Below are positions 50,376-56,444 of a DNA stretch of 56,444 bases, piece by piece. The notes under the pieces were generated by a model that saw only the letters and a program-made list of their open reading frames with translations, ran no database searches and was not told the DNA's origin. The stretch covers positions 1 through 56,444 of the forward strand of contig CALAIW010000019.1 of assembly GCA_937922705.1 (NCBI GenBank), read 5' to 3'. The position numbers and the translations under genes are program-made. Source of the DNA: an uncultured bacterium. Its GTDB lineage: Bacteria > Atribacterota > Atribacteria > Atribacterales > Caldatribacteriaceae. Each line of letters begins with the position of its first letter. Position 1 is the first letter of the stretch.

Positions 50376-51782
50376 TCAGAAGGTTAGTACTTTCCAGATG
50401 GTTTCCGCAAAGACTCTTCCTCGAACAAGGACCTCCATTTTAAAAAGGATGGTCGGAGCGTGATGGAGGAACTGGAGTGGTACAACTACCTCAAGGCCGT
50501 CTTGGCCCAGGGCATAGGTAACAATCGCCTCTTCACCCTCCTGAAGCGGAACCGTTACAGTCTTTCGACCTCCCACCTCGGAAGGTACATCGACGTACAC
50601 CTCGTGACCCAGAAAAGGAACGATAGGAAAGAAGTGCAAACGGTATGTGGCGTGTTCGCGAAAAGCATGAACCGCCAGATAAAAGTTTTGAGCATCTTTT
50701 GCTATGGTAAGAAGAGGTGCACCAAGCCTTCGCAATCCATTCCGGTGAACCCTAACTTCCGGTAGGGAAAAGGCAATACTTGGCCCTTTCCAGTCATCCC
50801 ACCGTCCATCGACAGTAATACCCTCCTCAAGGGTGGGAATTCTCACCCGTTGAGCCTCGACAAAAAGCTCATTTGCTCGAACAAAGCTCAAAGGGTATCC
50901 TCCTGCAGACTGCGACCGGTATTTTCGTACAGCCCGCATTTTGGCAAAAATTGCATCCTTCGGGAGGAAGTAGTACTGCCAGCGAATGGTAGGCACAAGG
51001 AGCTCACGAGGAGGAGTCAGCTTCACCCCCGCTCCAGTCATACTCCCATGAGGCCAGAAGTTCCAGTGAACGAGATACCAGAAAACTCGGGTATTTTCAA
51101 AAAAGGGGTCTTCATACCGAAGGCGCTCCAAGGCATACATGGTAAAATTGTACACCGCCCGATGATCAGGATGCGTATCAAAGGGAGACGAAGTAAGGAT
51201 AATGGTAGGACGTATAGAACGAAAAATTTCCTCAAGGTCTCCCGCCACATTGGCTCCACAGTAAGGACTTCCAGGCCTAAAACTTACCGAAGGGGTAAAG
51301 TCTATTCTTGTAAAGCGAGAGAAATAGGGGACATCAGGTGACCAGTGCTCATAGAAGAGCAACTCAAGCCCCCGGTCTGGGTATCCAAGGAAAAACACGC
51401 GATTTTGGGGTACCCCAAGAACCTCGAGTGCTTCAAGGGTTTCTCTCTGCCTTTGATTTCCAAGGATCAGTGCTCTACTTGGCCGGTGGATAAGCAAACG
51501 AAAAGCCTCACCATTGGTCACTACAACAACATAAACTTCTGCCCCTTTTTTCACTGCTTCGTATATGAAGCCACCTGCTCCGAAGACCTCATCATCACAG
51601 TGTGGGGCAATAACCAAAAGGACATCATTTTCCGTACACTCAAGAGGTACGGAAACACTATCTCCAGAAGGGGCAAAAAAGGAAACGGAAAAACGAATCT
51701 GTGCCTGAACGAGATACCCGGAAAGCAGAGCGACAACGGCAACAAGAATAGCAAAGCGTATGTTTTTCCGGTGCATTCTCAC
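50376..51782 (-). CDS. Exported PIG-L/LmbE deacetylase with C-terminal CBM9-like domain
   Basis: A 468-residue protein with an N-terminal signal or membrane anchor (residues 1-28), a PIG-L-type zinc deacetylase domain (IAPHCDDEVFGAGG with H61, D63, D64; SPFDTHPDHRAVYNF) and a C-terminal beta-rich domain from about 305 (GITVDGRWDDWKGPSIAFSL; DAQNFYLAVHAFREHATY) resembling a family 9 carbohydrate-binding or DOMON-like fold. It most likely removes acetyl groups from an N-acetylglucosaminyl glycan outside the cell. GTG start overlaps the upstream gene by 4 bases. Confidence 0.88.
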   Translation of the reverse strand: MRMHRKNIRFAILVAVVALLSGYLVQAQIRFSVSFFAPSGDSVSVPLECTENDVLLVIAPHCDDEVFGAGGFIYEAVKKGAEVYVVVVTNGEAFRLLIHRPSRALILGNQRQRETLEALEVLGVPQNRVFFLGYPDRGLELLFYEHWSPDVPYFSRFTRIDFTPSVSFRPGSPYCGANVAGDLEEIFRSIRPTIILTSSPFDTHPDHRAVYNFTMYALERLRYEDPFFENTRVFWYLVHWNFWPHGSMTGAGVKLTPPRELLVPTIRWQYYFLPKDAIFAKMRAVRKYRSQSAGGYPLSFVRANELFVEAQRVRIPTLEEGITVDGRWDDWKGPSIAFSLPEVRVHRNGLRRLGAPLLTIAKDAQNFYLAVHAFREHATYRLHFFPIVPFLGHEVYVDVPSEVGGRKTVTVPLQEGEEAIVTYALGQDGLEVVVPLQFLHHAPTILFKMEVLVRGRVFAETIWKVLTF

Positions 51783-52300
51783 CTATACGATGTATCCTCC
51801 CCTCTCATGGTGAAACTCCCAACAATCTTTCGAAAGGTCGGAAAGGTAATATCAAAGGAAGTTTTCGACGTCCAGCAAATAATGCGGTAAAATCCCTCGT
51901 TCCTAAAGAAAAGGTAGAGAATTCCCTGCATTTCCTTCTCACCCTCTGGAAAAGAAAACATGTACCAGTATGCAGGAACGTAGTCGACTTCAGCAGGACC
52001 CTCGCTAAGCATTTGTACTCCGGGATAGAGGAGGATATCACTTCGCACCTGTTCCCGAAAGGCATCAAAAGATGGATAGTAGCGGTGTTCAAGAGTCACC
52101 CAAACATGAGCCTCTCCAGAGCGAGCTGAAAGCATAAGCGTTGGATCAAAGGTATCTGGGGGATTCTCTACCTCCCACCCTTCTGGAAATCCAATCCGAA
52201 ATCCAGCAAGAGGAGAAACGTAGAGAACCAAATCATTGGCCCAAGCCTGCAGCCCAAAAAGGAAAACGCATACAAAAAGGAGAACAAGAAATCGCAACAT
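51779..52300 (-). CDS. Secreted PsbP/DcrB-like protein
   Basis: A 173-residue protein: signal peptide (MLRFLVLLFVCVFLFGLQAWA), then a compact alpha/beta domain with PLAGFRIGFPEGWEVENPPD and a closing ITFPTFRKIVGSF, the pattern of PsbP/DcrB-like extracytoplasmic proteins. GGAGG lies 8 bases before the ATG. Coupled to the deacetylase gene by a 4-base overlap. Function unknown. Confidence 0.8.
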   Translation of the reverse strand: MLRFLVLLFVCVFLFGLQAWANDLVLYVSPLAGFRIGFPEGWEVENPPDTFDPTLMLSARSGEAHVWVTLEHRYYPSFDAFREQVRSDILLYPGVQMLSEGPAEVDYVPAYWYMFSFPEGEKEMQGILYLFFRNEGFYRIICWTSKTSFDITFPTFRKIVGSFTMRGEDTSYR

Positions 52301-52322
52301 GCACCAAACCTCCTTTTCTTTC

Positions 52323-52352
52323 ATTATATCCCGAACTTTGCTTTTTCGTCGA
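52323..52352 (-). promoter_or_regulatory. Promoter of the PsbP-like/deacetylase operon
   Basis: Minus-strand -10 TATAAT (52323-52328) with a weak -35-like TCGACG (52347-52352, 18-base spacer). Confidence 0.45.
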
Positions 52353-52359
52353 TACCCCC

Positions 52360-52389
52360 TTGATTCAGGCTGTTGCACTGTTGTATAAT
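52360..52389 (+). promoter_or_regulatory. Promoter of the ArsP-type permease operon
   Basis: -35 TTGATT (52360-52365), 18-base spacer, -10 TATAAT (52384-52389), followed by GGGAGG before the GTG start at 52423. Divergent from the promoter at 52323-52352. Confidence 0.7.
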
Positions 52390-52422
52390 CCTTCAACCCC
52401 TTAAGGAAGGGAGGACAAAACA

Positions 52423-53475
52423 GTGCTTGATATACTCCTTGGAGGAGTTGTCGCACTCAAGGACTACGTAGCTACCCATGTCCTTACCTGTCTTGTTCCT
52501 GCTTTCCTCCTTGCTGGAGGTATCGTAAGCTTCATTAATCGGGAAGTTATCCTCGAATACCTTGGAGAAAAACGCTCAAAAGCAGTTTCTTTCCCTCTTG
52601 CCAGTGTTGCGAGTTTCTTTGTCGCTGCCTGCTCGTGTACGGTTATTCCAGTGGCCAGTGGCCTCTACTTTGGAGGTGCAAGCATAGGGGTAGCTTTCAT
52701 AGTCCTCTGGGTTGCTCCAGCAACGAATATTCTCGCCCTTACTTATACCGGAAGTCTCCTTGGAGCCTCCCTGGCCCTCGCCCGAGTAATTGCCGCACTC
52801 CTTATGGCCTTTGTTGTGGGAGGAGTCATGAGTTTCGTTTTTCGGAAAGAGGGGTTGACTTCTGTTTCCCCCGAAGAAAGTAGCCGATCAAAAGAATCCA
52901 TCCTCGAAAAAAAGAGCGCAGTGCTCCTTTTTCTTGTGCTCCTCTCGCTCCTTCTTCCCAACTACCTCGTTCGCAGTGGCCCATACTTCCATAAGGTCAT
53001 TCTGTGGGCTGTACTCACTGCTATTTTCACCGTGTATGCGAAATGGGCCCTTCCTTCCAAAGCTACAAAGGAGTGGATTCGGGAAACCCTGTGGTTTGTG
53101 CGGCTCATCTTCCCGCTTCTTCTTATCGGAGTTTTCATTGTCGGTGTTGTGGGAAAGCTTCTTCCTGAAGCCTGGATTCGTACCTGGCTTGGCGGGGAGA
53201 GTGTTCGGTCCTCCTTCCTTGCTACACTTATCGGCGCTATAAGCTACTTTGCCACACTTACTGAAGCCCCTTTTGTGAGCACTTTAATGAAACTTGGCAT
53301 GGGTAAAGGTCCAGCATTGGCCCTCCTTCTCACCGGACCAGGCTTAAGCCTTCCCAATTGGCTTGCCATTGCTCGGGTTTTCGGTGGAAAGAAAGCCTTT
53401 GTATATGTTGCAACCATAATCCTCCTTGGCACTATAGTTGGATGGTTTTTCGGAAACTTTATTTTTACTCCTTGA
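52423..53475 (+). CDS. Predicted permease of the ArsP/DUF318 type
   Basis: A 350-residue membrane protein with about ten helices in two halves. The family motif AACSCTVIPVASGLYFGGAS with its Cys pair and the second-half SYFATLTEAPFVSTLMKLGM are visible. Relatives export organoarsenicals or other thiol-reactive compounds. It is followed 12 bases later by a small CPKC thioredoxin-like protein, a common pairing. No ArsR-type regulator is present. Confidence 0.92.
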   Translation: MLDILLGGVVALKDYVATHVLTCLVPAFLLAGGIVSFINREVILEYLGEKRSKAVSFPLASVASFFVAACSCTVIPVASGLYFGGASIGVAFIVLWVAPATNILALTYTGSLLGASLALARVIAALLMAFVVGGVMSFVFRKEGLTSVSPEESSRSKESILEKKSAVLLFLVLLSLLLPNYLVRSGPYFHKVILWAVLTAIFTVYAKWALPSKATKEWIRETLWFVRLIFPLLLIGVFIVGVVGKLLPEAWIRTWLGGESVRSSFLATLIGAISYFATLTEAPFVSTLMKLGMGKGPALALLLTGPGLSLPNWLAIARVFGGKKAFVYVATIILLGTIVGWFFGNFIFTP

Positions 53476-53487
53476 GGAGGTGGAACA

Positions 53488-53730
53488 GTGAAAATTGCCA
53501 TCCTTGGTATAGGCTGCCCAAAATGCAAAACGACTGAGCACAACGTTCGTGAGGCCTGTAAAGCCCTGGGTATCAATGCTGAGATTACGCATGTTTACGA
53601 CCCCAGAGAATTTGCCAAAATGGGGGTTCGCATCACCCCAGCAGTAGTAGTCGATGGAACTGTCCTTTTCTCGGGGAAAGTTCCAACAGTTGAGGAAATT
53701 ACAGAAGCCCTAGAAAAATTGCATTCTTAG
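53488..53730 (+). CDS. Small thioredoxin-like redox protein (MTH895 type)
   Basis: An 80-residue thioredoxin-fold protein with the active site GCPKCKTTEHNV and the cis-Pro loop GVRITPAVVVDG. Belongs to the small redox-active disulfide protein 2 group. GTG start with GAGGAGG. Probably works with the permease, for example in reducing a metalloid or a Cys in the transporter. Confidence 0.93.
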   Translation: MKIAILGIGCPKCKTTEHNVREACKALGINAEITHVYDPREFAKMGVRITPAVVVDGTVLFSGKVPTVEEITEALEKLHS

Positions 53731-53835
53731 TCAGAACTGTACACTGTGCCAGTTGAGTTTCAGGAAAATCTCCCAAAAGGAAAATGGTAGTAAACCCATT
53801 AATATAGTGGATATTACCTGGTTCTTCAAGAGTCC

Positions 53836-53863
53836 TTGCATCTTTGGAGGGATTTGGTAAAAT
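53836..53863 (+). promoter_or_regulatory. Promoter of tRNA-His/tRNA-Arg
   Basis: -35 TTGCAT (53836-53841), 16-base spacer, -10 TAAAAT (53858-53863), 12 bases before tRNA-His. Confidence 0.65.
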
Positions 53864-53874
53864 ATAAAACGCCT

Positions 53875-53952
53875 GGTGAGCGTAGCTCAACTGGTCAGAG
53901 CACTGGACTGTGGATCCAGGAGTTGGGGGTTCAAGTCCCCTCGCTCACCCCA
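53875..53952 (+). tRNA. tRNA-His (anticodon GTG)
   Basis: 78 bases with the His-specific extra 5' G (G-1) opposite C73, a 7-bp acceptor (GTGAGCG/CGCTCAC), D-arm AGCTCAACTGGTCAGAGC, anticodon loop CTGTGGA, T-loop GGTTCAAGTCC and an encoded CCA. Confidence 0.97.
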
Positions 53953-53960
53953 GGATCTGC

Positions 53961-54037
53961 GCGCCCGTAGCTCAACTGGATAGAGCAACGGACTACGGAT
54001 CCGTAGGTTGGGGGTTCAAATCCCTCCGGGCGCGCCA
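53961..54037 (+). tRNA. tRNA-Arg (anticodon ACG)
   Basis: 77 bases, acceptor GCGCCCG/CGGGCGC, anticodon loop CTACGGA (ACG; the A is normally edited to inosine), T-loop GGTTCAAATCC, encoded CCA. 8 bases after tRNA-His, surely cotranscribed. Confidence 0.97.
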
Positions 54038-54058
54038 AGGGTAAGTTCTTCGGTAGTA

Positions 54059-54721
54059 TCAACTGCTTCTTTTCTCTTTCCGCCCCTTATGAGCAAAAGG
54101 GTCGTCGATTGGTGTTCTTGCTTTCTTGCTCACGGAAGCCAAAGGTTCTGGAATAGAGGTTCTTACTCTTTCTTTATCGATGGAAATTCTTTCCCTGTGA
54201 GGTCTTTGGCGGTTAACCTGAGATATTTTTGTGGTTCTCCTTTCGATTTCGCAACGTACTTGTAGGCCATCCCCTAGGTTTTTCAGAATCTTGTACTCTT
54301 CAAACACAGAACCTTTACCCCCAAGAATTAGGTAAACCAATCCCAAATCGTAATAGGCTCCAGCGTAATCAGGCTTGATACGAACAGCTCGTTCAAAAGC
54401 TCGTATAGCCTCTTCGTATTTTCCCTTTTTGACTTGAAGCATGTTCACCACCGGGCTACCACTTGAGCCAGGAGAAAACGGGGCAGTCATCTGCATGATT
54501 GTTCCAAACTCTGGCATCTCCCACACAGCCAAAACAATCTCTTCTGAAACCGTTTGCAGCGATAATGTGTCCATCTTTACTCACAAAAAGCCACTTTCCT
54601 AACTAGTCAAAGCGCCTTTTTTCGTCGTAAGTGAAGACGATAAAGCCGATGGGGCAATCTAAAAGAGGGAAAAAGAGCAGATGAAAAGGGCGACAAGCAA
54701 CACATACACCGCTTTCCCCAC
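54059..54721 (-). pseudogene. Decayed exported serine protease-TPR gene
   Basis: Remnant of a trypsin-like (S1C) protease fused to a TPR region. From the GTG at 54721 (GGAGG 8 bases before) a signal peptide is read (VGKAVYVLLVALFICSFSLF) and hits TAG. Further on, one frame encodes FIVFTYDEKRRFD, a TAG, then WLFVSKDGHIIAANG, the typical N-terminal protease segment. After a frame change, the last piece (open 54059-54574) reads EFGTIMQMTAPFSPGSSGSP with the active-site Ser loop, but jumps straight into TPR units (KYEEAIRAFERAVRIKPDYA), so the intervening domain is deleted. The C-terminal basic tail looks out of frame. At least two stops, one frameshift and two deletions. Confidence 0.85.
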
Positions 54722-54793
54722 ATTCTCCCCTCCTGTCCACTATAGCGCCTTCTCAGGACTCAATTGCTCTCACAGCTGTCCCTAAGACACTAA

Positions 54794-56071
54794 CTAAGAA
54801 CATCTGCGATTCCCTAAGAGTTCTCTTATGGAGACGCTAAAAGCATGCTCTGTTTTCACCCACCGCCTTTGATTACAGGCAAGCAAAAGCCCTTGGAATA
54901 CGGCGGGTATCCAGCTTAAACCATAGACTGTGTAAAGGGCAAGGTAAGGGAGGTAACGGAAAGTTAGCCGCCCTTCCCGAAGGGAAGGACCAAGAACCAC
55001 CTGATACGCGCTTTGGACAAGAGCGAGAGGAATCCAAAGATAGAGGCAAAAGAGAGAGGATGCATCGCCGTAGAGCCCTTTCTTGAAAACTTCAAATGCA
55101 AAAAGTGCTGCAGTAAAAATAATCCTTGCTGGCATTGTCAGGTAGAGGAAGTAATCAAGGTAAGTGAGATGCCCCGTACACAAGAACTTCCAAAGAAGTT
55201 TTCCCCCATAACGCCAAAGAACGAAAAAGTGTCCTTGCATCCAACGCGTTCTCTGGCGGTGGCTTGCTTTATAGCAACGGGGTTTCTCGTCGTATGTGAT
55301 TGCCCACTCATTCCAGTGAACTTTTCCTCCCAAGAGAACAAGCTGGGTACTAAACTCAAGGTCCTCGGTGAGGCTTTTACAATTCCACCCTAAGCGCTTT
55401 ATACAAGATGTACGAATCACAAGTCCTGTTCCCCCGAGAGTTGCTGACATCCCCCAGTTGATACGGGCTAGCTGCCAGAAACGATTGGCATACCAGTACG
55501 CTAAGGCATACATTCTCGTGACCCAAGATTGATGGGGATTTTTGGTCTCAAGATACCCCTGAATAACTTCAGCTTCAGGGTGAGCCTCAAGATAATCATT
55601 CATCTTCGACAAAAAAAGAGGATGGGCTAAGTTATCAGCATCAAACATCGCAATGGCATCATACGCATCAAGAGGAATTTTGGAAAGCGCCCATCGTACA
55701 TTTTGGGTTTTCCCAGGGTGCTTCGGATCATTGCGCTCGAGAACAAAAGCCCCATAACGCAAAGCAATGTCCTTCGTTCCGTCCGTACAGGCATCACAAG
55801 CAACGTATATGTCGATGCAGTGCTCTGGGTATTCCTGGTTTTTCAGGCTCTCCAGGAGCGGACCTATTACTTTTTCCTCGTTATGAGCAGGAATGAGAAT
55901 GGCAAATTTCCGAAAAGTCCGAGCCTTAGGCAAGGGGCGGGGTCGTTCAAAACCTCGGAGAGCTATGAAAGTTTCATAAAGCCAAAAAATATAGAGGAGT
56001 AGAACGATGATTTTCAAAGAATCAAGAGGGTTATCAAACCACTGCTCGTAGAAAACAAAAGGGAGATACAC
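54794..56071 (-). CDS. Membrane-bound family 2 glycosyltransferase
   Basis: A 425-residue processive-type GT2 enzyme: N-terminal helix, GT-A domain (FAILIPAHNEEKVIGPLLES; CDACTDGTKDIA; IAMFDADNLAHP; TEDLEFSTQLVL) and the QRTRWMQGH (QxxRW-like) motif, then three or four C-terminal helices. It resembles polysaccharide synthases and N-acetylglucosaminyltransferases (IcaA/BcsA type). GTG start with AAGGAGGTC upstream. Likely makes or extends an extracellular glycan. It lies 72 bases upstream of the pseudogene on the same strand. Confidence 0.92.
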   Translation of the reverse strand: MYLPFVFYEQWFDNPLDSLKIIVLLLYIFWLYETFIALRGFERPRPLPKARTFRKFAILIPAHNEEKVIGPLLESLKNQEYPEHCIDIYVACDACTDGTKDIALRYGAFVLERNDPKHPGKTQNVRWALSKIPLDAYDAIAMFDADNLAHPLFLSKMNDYLEAHPEAEVIQGYLETKNPHQSWVTRMYALAYWYANRFWQLARINWGMSATLGGTGLVIRTSCIKRLGWNCKSLTEDLEFSTQLVLLGGKVHWNEWAITYDEKPRCYKASHRQRTRWMQGHFFVLWRYGGKLLWKFLCTGHLTYLDYFLYLTMPARIIFTAALFAFEVFKKGLYGDASSLFCLYLWIPLALVQSAYQVVLGPSLREGRLTFRYLPYLALYTVYGLSWIPAVFQGLLLACNQRRWVKTEHAFSVSIRELLGNRRCS

Positions 56072-56372
56072 AAGCTACGACCTCCTTGACATGTCCTCAA
56101 GAGCTCCAAAAAACGTAACACGCCTTGCAAGACAAGTCAAGGATTCCAGAGGAATTTGCGTAGAAAGGCTAAGACTTTGTTCACAGTACCTCAAATTGAA
56201 GGATATTGCAAAAACAATTTGGTAGCCTCGTTTCCTCGTATCTTAAGTTCACAGCAAAGGGATCGGGAAAACGAGGCTATCGAAGAGGTGGTATCACCTC
56301 AAGATATCACGAGGATAGGTGACAGGTAACTCTCTCCCAAAATCTTCAAGTCATGCTTTTCCTATTCAAGGC
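56072..56372. other. Non-coding gap with a long-armed hairpin
   Basis: No credible gene. It holds a hairpin whose arms (56223-56235, TAGCCTCGTTTCC; 56266-56279, GGAAAACGAGGCTA) differ by one bulged base around a 30-base loop, with a TTTTT run shortly after on the minus strand. This could terminate the gene entering from the right. A smaller GAGGTG-n4-CACCTC inverted repeat is at 56285-56300. Confidence 0.5.
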
Positions 56373-56444
56373 CTACTCATCATCCGAGGCATCATCGACA
56401 TCATCCAATACATTGGAAAATCCATTTCCTTCATCATCCCCATA
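56373..56444 (-). CDS. Acidic C-terminal end of a gene beyond the right edge
   Basis: Reading from the right edge on the minus strand gives 23 residues ending in a TAG: a Gly/Asn/Asp-rich start, then SNVLDDVDDASDDE. Nine of the 23 are Asp or Glu, as in acidic tails of nucleic-acid- or chaperone-related proteins. The plus strand of the same stretch reads as a hydrophobic segment (GLLIIRGIIDIIQYIG), a possible alternative; too short to decide, and no family can be named. Confidence 0.35.
   Translation of the reverse strand, partial: YGDDEGNGFSNVLDDVDDASDDE

Noticed and set aside
54059-54574. Intact 171-residue TPR protein
   Set aside because: The N-terminal part is a protease active-site loop joined abruptly to TPR units, and upstream frames hold the rest of a broken protease.
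56373-56444. Plus-strand membrane segment at the right edge
   Set aside because: The hydrophobic reading GLLIIRGIIDIIQYIG is possible, but its start region is weak; the acidic minus-strand tail ending in a stop was judged slightly more likely.
1-56444. CRISPR arrays, insertion sequences, prophage genes
   Set aside because: No regularly spaced direct repeats, transposase or phage genes were recognised. The palindromes found are single and are explained as hairpins near gene ends.

Overview
The window reads as chromosomal DNA of an anaerobic, fermentative, probably thermophilic bacterium. The main evidence is a complete pyruvate/2-oxoacid:ferredoxin oxidoreductase (four subunits), a trimeric NADH-linked [FeFe]-hydrogenase with its own sensory hydrogenase and PP2C phosphatase, a desulforedoxin, a CUT1 sugar importer with an alpha-mannosidase, and no visible respiratory genes. 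The block tRNA-Ser, large SRP RNA (with Alu domain), dnaX, ybaB, recR matches the Bacillus-type gene order, and the SRP RNA is the long form found in Firmicutes, Thermotogae and some deep-branching thermophiles. I cannot name the genus from sequence alone; an Atribacterota-, Thermotogota- or Clostridia-like organism would fit.

Layout. 1-2.2 kb: end fragment of a VOC protein, an exported molybdopterin-fold protein, a broken lipoprotein remnant, an aldo/keto reductase. 2.2-12.4 kb (minus): carbohydrate locus with a LacI regulator, sugar-binding protein, two permeases, three divergent UroD-fold proteins interleaved with a GH38 alpha-mannosidase; no ATPase is present. 12.4-12.9 kb: a gene-poor gap. 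12.9-18.9 kb (minus): tRNA-Ser, SRP RNA, dnaX, ybaB, recR, porC, porD, porA, porB, ending in a terminator. 19.0-26.7 kb (minus): a six-gene hydrogenase operon in which genes overlap or nearly touch: small 2Fe-2S protein, hydS sensor, PP2C phosphatase, hydC, hydB, hydA. 26.7-29.6 kb (minus): metallo-beta-lactamase-fold hydrolase, radical SAM/B12 protein, class II aldolase. 29.7-32.1 kb (plus): sugar-nucleotide-type epimerase and phosphohexomutase. 32-38 kb (minus): ECF S component, HDOD protein, a large secreted serpin fusion, and a polyol dehydrogenase pair. 38.2-45.6 kb: mostly plus-strand housekeeping and accessory genes (CDF transporter, B3/4 protein, TPR protein, AI-2E-type permease, DUF554, phosphoesterase, S1 protein, sirtuin) with a minus-strand cyclase/DUF6485/glycosyltransferase cluster. 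45.6-52.4 kb: PHP-like protein, MFS and MarC membrane proteins, desulforedoxin plus an exported superoxide-reductase-like protein, D-Ala-D-Ala ligase, an exported PIG-L deacetylase and a secreted PsbP/DcrB-like protein. 52.4-56.4 kb: ArsP-type permease with a thioredoxin-like partner, tRNA-His and tRNA-Arg, a decayed protease-TPR pseudogene, a membrane glycosyltransferase and the acidic tail of a gene running off the right edge.

How it fits together. Sugars enter through the CUT1 transporter and are trimmed by the mannosidase; oxidation of pyruvate by Por yields reduced ferredoxin; HydABC disposes of electrons from ferredoxin and NADH as H2, with HydS and the phosphatase as a likely H2- or redox-responsive control branch. 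The most unusual points are the three UroD-fold paralogues with complementary loss of their metal-ligand motifs inside a mannosidase operon, the sensory hydrogenase module, the serpin fused to a duplicated beta-rich secreted domain, the exported superoxide-reductase-like protein lacking one iron ligand, and a strong hairpin between the binding-protein and permease genes that implies a revised permease start.
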